Of a DNA stretch of 64,000 nucleotides, positions 9,246 through 17,749 are shown in pieces. The notes below the pieces were generated by a model. It saw nothing but the letters and a program-made list of their open reading frames with translations, was not told where the DNA came from and ran no database searches. How positions within the stretch are numbered: position 1 is the stretch's first letter; every line of letters starts with the position of its first letter. The stretch spans positions 186,001 through 250,000 of the forward strand of contig NZ_FXTY01000003.1 of assembly GCF_900182745.1 (NCBI RefSeq). Reading direction: 5' to 3'. The DNA comes from Shimia sagamensis. GTDB lineage: Bacteria; Pseudomonadota; Alphaproteobacteria; Rhodobacterales; Rhodobacteraceae. The position numbers were made by a program, and so were the translations under genes.

Positions 9246-10076
9246 ATGCCAAAAGACAGCATCAAGCCTCAATTGAAGTGTGAAGCATTGGCGCCCTTAA
9301 AGGTGACCATTGCCCCCAATGGTGCCCGAAAGACCAAAAAAGATCACCCGAAGCTGCCCGTTTCCATTGAGGACATTGCCTGCACAGCGCGGCAGTGCTT
9401 TGTCGCAGGAGCGCATGAGCTTCATTTGCATATTCGTGATGGCAATGGACAGCATACCTTGGATCCTGCGCGGTACCAGGAGGCAATGACTGCGGTGTCT
9501 GAAGCTGCACCGGACATGCAAATTCAGATCACAACAGAAGCTGCTGGGCTATTTGACGTGGCGGACCAATTTGAAACATTGAAACAGTTGGTGCCCTCCG
9601 CTGCGAGTGTGTCAGTCCGTGAAATGGCGCGGGATGAAATTCTTGCGCAAAAGCTGTATGCTTTCGCGAACGACGCTGCTGTCGACATCCAGCATATCCT
9701 CTATGACGTGCAAGACATTTCGCTATATCGATCTTGGCTTTCTGATGCAGTGATCGCGCCTTCACAACGAGATGTTCTGCTGGTTGTTGGACAATATAAC
9801 CCTCCTAAAACAGGTGAAGTGGCGGAGATTTCACCGCTTCTGAGCGCTTTGGCTGGGGAAATGTCCTCTTGGACCGTGTGTGCTTTTGGAAAAAGTGAAC
9901 AAGCCGTTTTACAGTCCGCAATCCGCCTAGGCGGCCATGTTAGGGTTGGGTTTGAAAACAATATCCACCGAGCTGACGGGCATTTACTTAAGGACAATGC
10001 AGAAAGCGTATCCGGTGTTGTTCAATACGCCAATCGTTTGCGGCGCTCGATGTTAGGAAAGGTGCATGATCGATGA
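9246..10076 (+). CDS. Beta-keto acid cleavage enzyme (BKACE, former DUF849)
   Basis: A TIM-barrel enzyme of 276 residues. The HLHIRDG motif at about residue 59 supplies the two zinc-binding histidines, and VRVGFENNI near the C-terminus is a typical BKACE motif. The N-terminal KVTIAPNGARKTK also matches. Family members condense a beta-keto acid with acetyl-CoA to give acetoacetate and a new acyl-CoA; the founding member, Kce, acts on 3-keto-5-aminohexanoate in lysine fermentation. The side-chain specificity here is unknown. The stop overlaps the start of the aminotransferase (ATGA), so the two proteins are translationally coupled, which suggests that the aminotransferase supplies the keto acid. 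Confidence 0.9.
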   Translation: MPKDSIKPQLKCEALAPLKVTIAPNGARKTKKDHPKLPVSIEDIACTARQCFVAGAHELHLHIRDGNGQHTLDPARYQEAMTAVSEAAPDMQIQITTEAAGLFDVADQFETLKQLVPSAASVSVREMARDEILAQKLYAFANDAAVDIQHILYDVQDISLYRSWLSDAVIAPSQRDVLLVVGQYNPPKTGEVAEISPLLSALAGEMSSWTVCAFGKSEQAVLQSAIRLGGHVRVGFENNIHRADGHLLKDNAESVSGVVQYANRLRRSMLGKVHDR

Positions 10077-11395
10077 GCCACGTATTCCCAAGGCATAGCC
10101 GAAAAGAATTGCCCGTCGTTTCGCGGGGGGAGGGGCCTTTTCTTTACGACACGTCTGGCAAAGCGTATTTTGATGGGTCCGGCGGCGCTGCAGTGAGCTG
10201 TTTGGGCCATTCTGACCCTGCCGTGCTGACAGCCATAAAGGCGCAAGTAGATGCAGTTGCCTTTGCGCATACGGGATTTTTTACGTCAGAACCGGCTGAA
10301 CGATTGGCAGACAAGTTAATTGAAAATGCTCCCGGAAATCTGGATCGCGTGTACTTGGTGTCGGGCGGATCCGAGGCTACAGAGAGCGCCTTGAAACTGG
10401 CCCGGCAATATGTGTTTGAAAAAGGCGAAACGAAGCGTCGGCATGTGATTGCTCGGCGTCAAAGCTATCATGGCAACACCCTTGGAGCACTCGCAACTGG
10501 CGGTAATCTTTGGCGACGCGAGCCGTTTTCTCCTTTGCTGATGGAAACGCACCATATTTCGCCGTGCTACGCGTATCGCGGGCAAAAACCCGACGAGACA
10601 AGTTTCGACTATGGGCAACGTGTGGCGCAGGAGTTGGAAGACAAAATTCTCGAACTGGGGCCACAAGACGTTCTGGCCTTTGTGGTGGAGCCGGTAGTGG
10701 GCGCAACGTCAGGCGCAGTACCGCCTGTTGAAGGTTACTTCAAAAGGGTGCGGGAGATTTGTGACAAGTACGGTGTCTTGCTCATTTTGGATGAGGTGAT
10801 GTGTGGCATGGGACGTACCGGGAGCTTGTTTGCCTATGAGAAAGAAGGAATTTCTCCGGATATATGCGCCGTCGCAAAAGGACTTGGCGCGGGGTATCAG
10901 CCTATTGGCGCCATGCTCTGCACGTCCGAAATTTATGATGTGATCAAGCAGGGATCAGGTTTTTTCCAACACGGACACACTTATAATGGACACCCAACTG
11001 CGGCTGCGGCAGCTCTAGCCGTCGCAAAGCGCTTGATCGATGATGGCGTCGCTGCGAGCGTTGCTCCAATGGGCGCCAAACTCGTGGATGAGTTGAAAAC
11101 TGTGTTTGGCCACCATCCGAATATTGGAGATGTACGCGGTCGTGGTCTGTTTCTAGGGCTGGAAATAGTGAAGAACCGCGAAACCAAAGAGCCTTTTGAA
11201 ACTGAGCTCGCAATACCCGCGCGGCTGAAGTCAGCAGCGTTCGAAGCCGGTCTGATTTGTTATCCAATGGGGGGTACCATAGACGGCAAGTTGGGGGCTC
11301 ACGTCTTGTTGGCACCGCCGTTCATTATGGAGACGTCCCATATTGATCTCATTGTTGGTACGCTAGAGAAAGCACTCTCCAAAGTGCTTCCTTAG
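10073..11395 (+). CDS. Class III pyridoxal-phosphate aminotransferase
   Basis: A 440-residue omega-/beta-amino acid type aminotransferase. LILDEVMCGMGRTG holds the Asp that binds the PLP pyridine nitrogen, and Lys269 in CAVAKGLGAGYQP is the Schiff-base lysine. VSGGSEATESALKLA forms the phosphate-binding turn, and SYHGNTLG is also typical of the family. It is coupled by a 4-base overlap to the BKACE gene. Inference: it converts a beta-amino acid to the beta-keto acid used by BKACE. It could instead be an unrelated omega-transaminase; the substrate cannot be read from the sequence. Confidence 0.92.
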   Translation: MSHVFPRHSRKELPVVSRGEGPFLYDTSGKAYFDGSGGAAVSCLGHSDPAVLTAIKAQVDAVAFAHTGFFTSEPAERLADKLIENAPGNLDRVYLVSGGSEATESALKLARQYVFEKGETKRRHVIARRQSYHGNTLGALATGGNLWRREPFSPLLMETHHISPCYAYRGQKPDETSFDYGQRVAQELEDKILELGPQDVLAFVVEPVVGATSGAVPPVEGYFKRVREICDKYGVLLILDEVMCGMGRTGSLFAYEKEGISPDICAVAKGLGAGYQPIGAMLCTSEIYDVIKQGSGFFQHGHTYNGHPTAAAAALAVAKRLIDDGVAASVAPMGAKLVDELKTVFGHHPNIGDVRGRGLFLGLEIVKNRETKEPFETELAIPARLKSAAFEAGLICYPMGGTIDGKLGAHVLLAPPFIMETSHIDLIVGTLEKALSKVLP

Positions 11396-11406
11396 GTTCA
11401 CGCGTG

Positions 11407-12246
11407 TCACGCTAGGAAGGTCGCCGCCTTCATCGAGGTGGGTGCCTTGATGCCGAGGCGACCAAGAATAGTTGGAGCGAGTTGGAGCTGCGAAAGAACA
11501 ACATCAGCCTTTGGGCCTTTAGCATCTCCGAAGTAATAGAGCGCAAAGTCTTGCTGCATGGGGTCATGACCACCATGGTGCCCGCGCGCGTCTTGTCCGT
11601 GATCAGCTGTGACAATCACCTCAAAGCCAAGTTGGCGCCATCTCGGAATGAAAGGCGCCAACATCTCGTCCATCACAAAACACGCGTGATCCATTTCGTG
11701 ACTGTCGTGCTGAAATCGATGGCCCATGCTGTCCAACGTGCATGTGTGTAAAATGCCGTAATCAAGCCCATGGTTGAGGCAGAGATTGGTAAGCGTTGCG
11801 AACAGATCAACATCTGACGGCGTCATTTGGTTGGCCGCGCCATACCCGGTCATTGTGTGGAATCGACCGTGGTTGATGGTTCGGCTATCAGCTTCGTCAT
11901 ACTCGATATCACGGACATAATCGAATGGATGCCGATTGAAAAACTCAGACCAGAAAGAATGGGCGACAGCTCCGGTTTTGCCTCCACCCTTGCGTACTTC
12001 AGAGAAGATATCAGGCTGTTTGATCCGAAATACGTTTCCATTGCCGGTGCAGCCATGTTCTTGCGGCGTGACACCCGTGTGAATTGAAGCGTAACAGCTG
12101 GCAGAAATAGATGGCAGAACGGAGGTCATTTTCCACTTTTGGGCGGTGCCTTCAGCAACCCATCCTTCCAAGTTGCCAAAAAGACGCGACCAGTTCCGCC
12201 AGGGCACGCCATCCAGAATGATGAGAAGCAATTTGTTGTCCAGCAT
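11407..12246 (-). CDS. Alkaline phosphatase / type I phosphodiesterase superfamily protein
   Basis: A 279-residue metalloenzyme of the nucleotide pyrophosphatase/phosphodiesterase branch. Metal ligands are seen in LLLIILDGVPW, in CTLDSMGHRF, in TADHGQD and in GGHDP. The nucleophile is probably a Ser in PSISASCYAS. No signal peptide is visible, so it likely acts in the cytoplasm on a phosphoester or phosphonate. I chose the ATG at 12246 because GGAGG lies 7 bases upstream; an upstream in-frame start at 12300 lacks this. It follows a peptide-type ABC operon on the same strand but is separated by a terminator. It converges with the aminotransferase gene; only 11 bases lie between their stop codons. 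Confidence 0.85.
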   Translation of the reverse strand: MLDNKLLLIILDGVPWRNWSRLFGNLEGWVAEGTAQKWKMTSVLPSISASCYASIHTGVTPQEHGCTGNGNVFRIKQPDIFSEVRKGGGKTGAVAHSFWSEFFNRHPFDYVRDIEYDEADSRTINHGRFHTMTGYGAANQMTPSDVDLFATLTNLCLNHGLDYGILHTCTLDSMGHRFQHDSHEMDHACFVMDEMLAPFIPRWRQLGFEVIVTADHGQDARGHHGGHDPMQQDFALYYFGDAKGPKADVVLSQLQLAPTILGRLGIKAPTSMKAATFLA

Positions 12247-12330
12247 ACCGTCCTCCGATGTTGTGAAAACCGTAGACCAAGATTTTACAATTGAAAGCAC
12301 AAGACCGACCTTTTTGGTCTGATAGCGCGT

Positions 12331-12362
12331 AAAAACGGCGGCGCCCCTGCGAACGCCACCGT
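12331..12362 (-). terminator. Intrinsic terminator after the first peptide-type ABC operon
   Basis: On the minus strand ACGGTGGCG pairs with CGCCGCCGT (one G-U pair) and is followed by five T residues. It lies about 22 bases beyond the stop codon of the fused ATPase gene and so ends the ABC operon before the phosphodiesterase gene. Confidence 0.8.
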
Positions 12363-12383
12363 CAGGTCCGGTTGGTTAGGGTT

Positions 12384-14021
12384 TTAGTTCCCCGCGCTTT
12401 CCATTTTACGGTTTGCGATGACATCCTCGAGCCAACCCAGCTTCATCTCAGGAACAGAGCTGAGAAGCAGATCGGTGTAATCATCAAATGGCGGCGACAG
12501 AACGTCGGATTTTCCTCCGTACCGAACGACTTCCCCTTGATACATCACAGCAATTGAGTCCGCGATGGCCTTCACTGTTGCCAAGTCATGCGTGATGAAT
12601 AGGTATGCCACATCCTCAATCTTTTGCAGATCAAGCAGGAGTTTTAGAATGCCATCTGCCACCAGTGGATCAAGCGCGCTTGTTACCTCGTCACAAATGA
12701 TCATTTTGGGCTTGGCAGCCAAGGCCCGCGCGATACAAACGCGTTGTTTTTGCCCACCAGAAAGCTCAGCCGGATAGCGGTCAATAAAGGCCTCGCCCAT
12801 CTCGATCTCGTCAAGGAGTTCAATGATCCTTTTGTGTTTCTCGGCGCCCTTTAAGCCAAAGTAGAATTCGAGCGGCCTGCCGATGATTGTGCCAACGGTC
12901 TGACGTGGGTTCATCGCAACGTCTGCCATCTGATAGATCATCTGCAACTCGCGCAAGTCGTCCTTTTTACGCCCCGCAAGGTCTTTGCTCAAATCGCGCC
13001 CTGCGAAATGCACGCTGCCGTTGCTCTGAGGCAGCAAACCCGTGATCACGCGCGCTAATGTGGACTTACCCGAACCACTTTCGCCGACAACAGCCAAAGT
13101 TTGTCCGGGGTGAAGCTCTACATTGATGTTTTTGAGAACATCAAAGTTGGTGCCTTTATACCGAGCGGTGATGTTCTGTACCTTGAGAACAGGTTCAGGC
13201 GTCGGTTCTTTTTCTTCATGCTCGATTGAGCGAACCGACACCAACGCTTTGGTGTAATCTTCTTGCGGATCATTGATGATCTGATTCACAGTACCGTACT
13301 CGACCATGTCACCCATCTTGAGCACAAGAATGTCGTCGCTGACTTGTGCCACAACCGCGAGATCGTGTGTGATGTAGAGAGCGGCAACGCCAGTGTCCCG
13401 GATGGCTTCCTTAATGGCCATGAGAACGTCGATTTGTGTAGTTACGTCTAGCGCGGTTGTCGGCTCGTCAAAGACAACCAGATCGGGTTCCGGACACAGG
13501 GCCAAAGCGGTCATACAGCGTTGTAGTTGGCCACCGGATACCTGGTGCGGATAGCGATTGCCGATGGTCTCCGGATCTGGGAGGCCAAGCTTCCGGAATA
13601 ATTCAATGGCCCGGCCTACCGCTTCTTTGCTGGAGAACTTACCTTGAAGAATGGCCGCTTCAGTGACCTGATCCATGATTTTTTTGGCGGGGTTAAACGA
13701 AGCCGCGGCCGATTGGCTTACATAAGTCACTTCGCCGCCACGCAGCGCGCGGACGTCAGTGTGGCTGGTTTTCAGGATGTCTCGGCCATTGACCCAGACC
13801 TCACCACCGGTGATTTTTACGCCGCCACGCCCATAAGCCATGGAGGCCAAGCCAATAGTGGACTTACCTGCACCAGACTCGCCAATAAGGCCGAGCACTT
13901 TGCCTTTTTCAACTTCAAAGCTCACACCATGCACAATCTCAATGTCATGCGGTTTTTCCCCAGGGGGATAAACGGTGGCGCCAATTTTGAGGTCGCGAAC
14001 TTTCAGAAGATTGTCGCTCAT
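12384..14021 (-). CDS. Peptide-type ABC transporter, fused ATP-binding protein (DppD-DppF)
   Basis: Two complete ABC ATPase domains in one chain of 545 residues, on the cytoplasmic face. Domain 1 has GESGAGKST, the signature VSGGQ, VFDEPTTALD and the switch histidine in YITHDLAVV. Domain 2 has GESGSGKST, LSGGQ, CDEVTSALD and FITHDLATV. Both ATP sites look intact. The start at 14021 was chosen because its ATG overlaps the TGA of the upstream permease (ATGA) and AAGGGGG lies upstream; a longer frame to 14063 would run far into that gene. It powers the importer with the two permeases and the Tat-exported binding protein. Confidence 0.93.
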   Translation of the reverse strand: MSDNLLKVRDLKIGATVYPPGEKPHDIEIVHGVSFEVEKGKVLGLIGESGAGKSTIGLASMAYGRGGVKITGGEVWVNGRDILKTSHTDVRALRGGEVTYVSQSAAASFNPAKKIMDQVTEAAILQGKFSSKEAVGRAIELFRKLGLPDPETIGNRYPHQVSGGQLQRCMTALALCPEPDLVVFDEPTTALDVTTQIDVLMAIKEAIRDTGVAALYITHDLAVVAQVSDDILVLKMGDMVEYGTVNQIINDPQEDYTKALVSVRSIEHEEKEPTPEPVLKVQNITARYKGTNFDVLKNINVELHPGQTLAVVGESGSGKSTLARVITGLLPQSNGSVHFAGRDLSKDLAGRKKDDLRELQMIYQMADVAMNPRQTVGTIIGRPLEFYFGLKGAEKHKRIIELLDEIEMGEAFIDRYPAELSGGQKQRVCIARALAAKPKMIICDEVTSALDPLVADGILKLLLDLQKIEDVAYLFITHDLATVKAIADSIAVMYQGEVVRYGGKSDVLSPPFDDYTDLLLSSVPEMKLGWLEDVIANRKMESAGN

Positions 14022-14833
14022 CCGCGGCCCCCTTTCAGTGATGTCGTGCGGTTGAGGACCCAATCCGCAACAAGGTTCACGGAGATCGCCAGTGTCGCGA
14101 TTGCTACGGCTGGGTAAAGTGCCGCGCCAATGCCGTATACGATGCCATCAGCGTTCTCTTTTACGATGCCACCCCAATCAGCTTGCGGTGGTTGAACGCC
14201 CAGACCAAGGAAAGAAAGGGTGGACACAAACAGAACCATAAAGATAAACCGCAGACCCATTTCTGCAACAAGCGGGCTAAGCGCATTGGGTAAAATTTCC
14301 CGGAAGATAATCCAGCCACGGCCTTCACCGCGAAGTTTCGCAGCTTCGACGTAGTCCATGACATTGATGTCTACGGCCACGGCGCGTGCCAAGCGATAAA
14401 CCCGCGTACTGTCCAACAGCCCCATAACAAGGATTAGAACGGGAACAGTTACTGGCATCACAGACAGCACAACCAGCGCAAAGATCAAAGACGGGATTGA
14501 CATGATCAGGTCAACAAACCGGCTCATGGCTTGGTCTGCCCAACCGCCTAAGACAGCGGCGAGGAAGCCAAGTATGGATCCTGTCGTGAAGCTGAGGATG
14601 GTTGCGGCTGTGGCAATGAAAATGGTGGTCCGTCCACCGTAGATCATACGGCTGAGCAGGTCGCGCCCGAGGTTGTCAGTGCCAAGAAGAAACTCGGATG
14701 ACGGTGGCAGCCAAACATCGCGGCTGACAACCTCCGCCATGTCGTAGGGTGCAATCCATGGCGCGAAAATCGCGACAAAGAAGTATGCACCGGTGAAGAA
14801 AAGCCCGATCAGGGCAGCTATGGGTATTCTCAT
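14018..14833 (-). CDS. Peptide-type ABC transporter permease (DppC family)
   Basis: An inner-membrane permease of 271 residues with about six hydrophobic segments. The periplasmic N-terminal stretch after the first helix, GTDNLGRDLLSRMIYGGRTT, here noted as GTDNLGRD and YGGRT, is the DppC/OppC signature, and the EAAxxxG-like coupling loop reads EAAKLRGEG. I chose the ATG at 14833, 10 bases after the DppB-type gene with GGGA upstream, over an in-frame start at 14926 inside that gene. It is the second permease of the heterodimer. Confidence 0.93.
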   Translation of the reverse strand: MRIPIAALIGLFFTGAYFFVAIFAPWIAPYDMAEVVSRDVWLPPSSEFLLGTDNLGRDLLSRMIYGGRTTIFIATAATILSFTTGSILGFLAAVLGGWADQAMSRFVDLIMSIPSLIFALVVLSVMPVTVPVLILVMGLLDSTRVYRLARAVAVDINVMDYVEAAKLRGEGRGWIIFREILPNALSPLVAEMGLRFIFMVLFVSTLSFLGLGVQPPQADWGGIVKENADGIVYGIGAALYPAVAIATLAISVNLVADWVLNRTTSLKGGRG

Positions 14834-14843
14834 AACGTGTTCC

Positions 14844-15800
14844 CTATTTCGGATGCCGCAAACGCGGATTGGCAATAATGGATACGATGTCAGCCACCAT
14901 ATTGAGGCCGATGTAGACCGCTGCAAAGATCAGCCCACAGGCTTGCACCACCGGAATGTCACGTTTGGACACGTGGTCGACCAAATATTGCCCCATGCCA
15001 GGATAAGTGAAGACCACTTCGATCACCACAACCCCCACAACCAAGTAGGCCATATTGAGCATGACAACGTTGATGACGGGCGCCACGGAGTTTGGCAGCG
15101 CGTGTTTCCAAATAATGGTGAACATGCGCAGGCCTTTTAGCTCTGCGGTCTCGATGTATGCAGATTGCATCACATTCAAAATCGCAGCGCGGGTCATACG
15201 CATCATATGCGCGAGGACAACTAGTGTCAGAACTGCAATGGGAATGGAGATCGTATGAAGTTTCTCACCCAGGCTCATGCTGTCATTAATCGTTGTGACA
15301 GAAGGGGCCCAACGAAGTCGGACGGACACAACAAAAATCGCGACATAGGCAATAAGAAACTCAGGTACGGAGATAGATGCTAACGTTACCGCTGAGATCA
15401 ATTTGTCCGGCCAGCGTTCGCGATAGCGTACGGCAATCAAACCAAGCAAAATCGCAAGAGGCACGGAGATGATCGCGGCCCAAAAGGCCAAGAAAAGAGT
15501 GTTCCCAAGTCGCTTCCCGATAGATTCGGCGATATCTTTCCCGCTGGTCAGGGCAGTACCTAGATCGCCTTGAAGTAGCCCGCCAAGCCAATTGAAGTAG
15601 CGTTGGACCGGTGGTTCATTCAGCCCAAGGTCGCGGCGCATGTTGGCTAGCGCTTCGGGGGTAGCTGATTGTCCAAGGATGGATTGGGCCACGTCACCCG
15701 GCAGAATAATGGTGCCGGCAAAGATCAGAATCGAGACGAGGAAGAGCAAAAGGAGACCCAGCGCGATGCGCTGGGTCAATAGTTTCAAAAGGAGCGACAT
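14844..15800 (-). CDS. Peptide-type ABC transporter permease (DppB family)
   Basis: A 318-residue permease with an N-terminal helix (LGLLLLFLVSILIFAGTIILPGD) typical of DppB/OppB and the motif LNEPPVQRYFNWL, noted as NEPPVQRY, after it. The cytoplasmic EAA-type loop reads ETAELKGLR, and VIEVVFTYPGMGQYL closes the family pattern. It starts 1 base after the binding-protein stop codon, so the two are tightly coupled. It pairs with the DppC-type protein encoded next. Confidence 0.93.
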   Translation of the reverse strand: MSLLLKLLTQRIALGLLLLFLVSILIFAGTIILPGDVAQSILGQSATPEALANMRRDLGLNEPPVQRYFNWLGGLLQGDLGTALTSGKDIAESIGKRLGNTLFLAFWAAIISVPLAILLGLIAVRYRERWPDKLISAVTLASISVPEFLIAYVAIFVVSVRLRWAPSVTTINDSMSLGEKLHTISIPIAVLTLVVLAHMMRMTRAAILNVMQSAYIETAELKGLRMFTIIWKHALPNSVAPVINVVMLNMAYLVVGVVVIEVVFTYPGMGQYLVDHVSKRDIPVVQACGLIFAAVYIGLNMVADIVSIIANPRLRHPK

Positions 15801-15801
15801 A

Positions 15802-17385
15802 TCAGCCTGTCACCCACATACGCTGTGCGGCGTAACCGTTCATCAGTGAGAAGCCGGCAACACCTTCGACCCAACCACCGATCTTGTCGGTGTGGGCGTC
15901 GACAAAGTCGTTGAACATAGGGCAGATCAGGCCGCTTTCATTGCGCACCATCATGCCCATATCGGCATACATCTTTTTGCGCTTGTCTTGATCAAGTTCC
16001 GCACGTGCAGCGATGAGCAGCTTGTCAAAGCTCTCGCTGCTGTAACGTGTGTCATTCCAGTCGGCCGTGGACAGATACGCGGTTGTGAACATCTGGTCCT
16101 GTGTTGAGCGGCCACCCCAATAGCTGGTGCAGAACGGTTTGTTGTTCCACACTTCAGACCAGTAGCCATCGTTTGGCTCGCGTTTGATTTCGAGCTCGAT
16201 GCCCGCCGCTTTGAGGGACTGCTGGAACAGTGCGGCCGCATCCGGCGCACCAGGGAATGAGTTATCGGAAGTGCGCAGAAGAACCGGGCCTTCGTGGCCT
16301 GATTTCTTAAAGTACTCAGCCGCTTTTTCCGGATCGTACTCGCGTTGCTCCATTTCCTCATACATCGGATAGGCCGCATTGATAGGTGAATCGTTACCCA
16401 CAGAACCGTAGCCAAACAGGATCTTGTCGACCATTTCCTGACGGTTGATGCCATACTTCAGCGCCATCATCAGATCAGGGTTGTCAAACGGAGCAGTGTT
16501 CACATGCGCGATAAACACATAGTGGCCTGGGCCTGCAGTGGAGGACACTGTGACGCCTGGCGCGCGCGCCACAAGACCCGCTGTGCGAGGTGGCACGCGG
16601 TCGATGATGTCAACTTGACCGGATTGTAGTGCGGCAACACGGGCGGTGTTGTCGTTGATCACCAGCATTTCGATGGTCTCGGCATGGCCGATGTCACCCC
16701 AGTAGTTGGGGTTTTTCTCAGCCACAAAGCGCACACCCATATCAACGTCTTTCATGATATAGGGGCCAGTACCGATTGCCGCATCCGGCGCATCTTTGCC
16801 GCCGTTTGGCTGAATAATCAGGTGATAGTCGCTCATCAGGTAGGGAAGATCGGCGTTGCCGTTGTTGAGCTCGATGATCACATCACGGCCGTTGGTGCTG
16901 ACGTTTTTGATGTCGCGCAACAGGCCTAGCGCACCAGACTTGGACTCTTCACCGGCGTGACGATCAAGCGTAGCTGCTGCGTCTGCTGCTGTTACTTCTT
17001 GACCATTGGAAAAGGTGATGCCTTTGCGGATAGTGAAGGTCCATGTCGTTGCATCGGCAGAGGCTTCAAAGCTCTCGGCGACTTTGCCTTGCAGGCCGCC
17101 GTCGTCGGTCAATTCTACAAGTGGTTCACCCCACATGCGGATAAGGTTCACAGAGGTAGTGTTTGCTGCTGTCGCTGGATCAAGGCTGTCGGTGGTCGAA
17201 CCACCTTGTAGACCGATACGCAATGTGCCGCCTTTTTGCGGACCTGCGGCGTGAACAGCGCCAGCGAGCATGGTGCTTGCGGCTGCTGCCGAAACGCCAA
17301 GCGCTCCAGCGCGGCCGAGGAACTTGCGGCGTGAAATTGTACCCAAAGCAGCCTGACGGCTCAGGAACTTAAGCTCTTCGTTCAT
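15802..17385 (-). CDS. Peptide-type ABC transporter substrate-binding protein (SBP_bac_5), Tat signal
   Basis: A 527-residue periplasmic binding protein and the first gene of its operon. Residues 1-50 carry a twin-arginine signal (SRRKFLG followed by a long Ala-rich stretch), so it is exported folded by the Tat system; most relatives use Sec. The mature part begins KGGTLRIGLQGGS, typical of SBP_bac_5. I chose the ATG at 17385, which places the twin arginines about 20 residues in and has GGGAG upstream. The substrate may be a peptide, an opine-like compound or another cationic solute; it cannot be told from sequence. Confidence 0.92.
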   Translation of the reverse strand: MNEELKFLSRQAALGTISRRKFLGRAGALGVSAAAASTMLAGAVHAAGPQKGGTLRIGLQGGSTTDSLDPATAANTTSVNLIRMWGEPLVELTDDGGLQGKVAESFEASADATTWTFTIRKGITFSNGQEVTAADAAATLDRHAGEESKSGALGLLRDIKNVSTNGRDVIIELNNGNADLPYLMSDYHLIIQPNGGKDAPDAAIGTGPYIMKDVDMGVRFVAEKNPNYWGDIGHAETIEMLVINDNTARVAALQSGQVDIIDRVPPRTAGLVARAPGVTVSSTAGPGHYVFIAHVNTAPFDNPDLMMALKYGINRQEMVDKILFGYGSVGNDSPINAAYPMYEEMEQREYDPEKAAEYFKKSGHEGPVLLRTSDNSFPGAPDAAALFQQSLKAAGIELEIKREPNDGYWSEVWNNKPFCTSYWGGRSTQDQMFTTAYLSTADWNDTRYSSESFDKLLIAARAELDQDKRKKMYADMGMMVRNESGLICPMFNDFVDAHTDKIGGWVEGVAGFSLMNGYAAQRMWVTG

Positions 17386-17749
17386 TTGGAAACTCCCATG
17401 TTGAATATTTTTGTTTTCGTTATGCTGCGGCTCGCCTGCGACACAAATCAAGGAAAATGTGCCTAAGCCCACAAAGTTTTCGTCGACTCCGCTCGCGATT
17501 GGGGTCGCCACAGTGGTGCCTTCAGGAAACCGTCATATCATGGTTCAAAACCGACAAACACGGCGTTTTTGGACTTTGCCAAAATTGCGTGCTTCCGGCG
17601 GCATTTCGCGCTATGGGGGTTTTACTTGAGGGGAAACGCCTAGAAGGTGTGTGCATTTCCAGCATGACCTTACGGCAAATTAGCCAAAAATTGGCCGCAT
17701 GTTTCAATATAGCCGGTTCCCGGATTTCACGAATGGGATTGCCAGCGTA
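17386..17749. other. Intergenic region between nasA and the first peptide-type ABC operon
   Basis: This 364-base stretch lies upstream of the Tat-exported binding-protein gene and downstream of nasA. It should hold that operon's promoter. I found no credible gene. A short perfect palindrome, GCCAAAAATTGGC, lies at 17682-17694, and a related GCCAAAATTGC occurs about 100 bases away near 17578; they could be regulator sites, but the evidence is weak. No clear intrinsic terminator is seen after nasA. Confidence 0.5.

Noticed and set aside
12302..12320. AGACC ... GGTCT inverted repeat upstream of the phosphodiesterase-family gene
   Set aside because: The arms are only 5 bp and the loop is 9 bases; it could be chance beside the stronger terminator.
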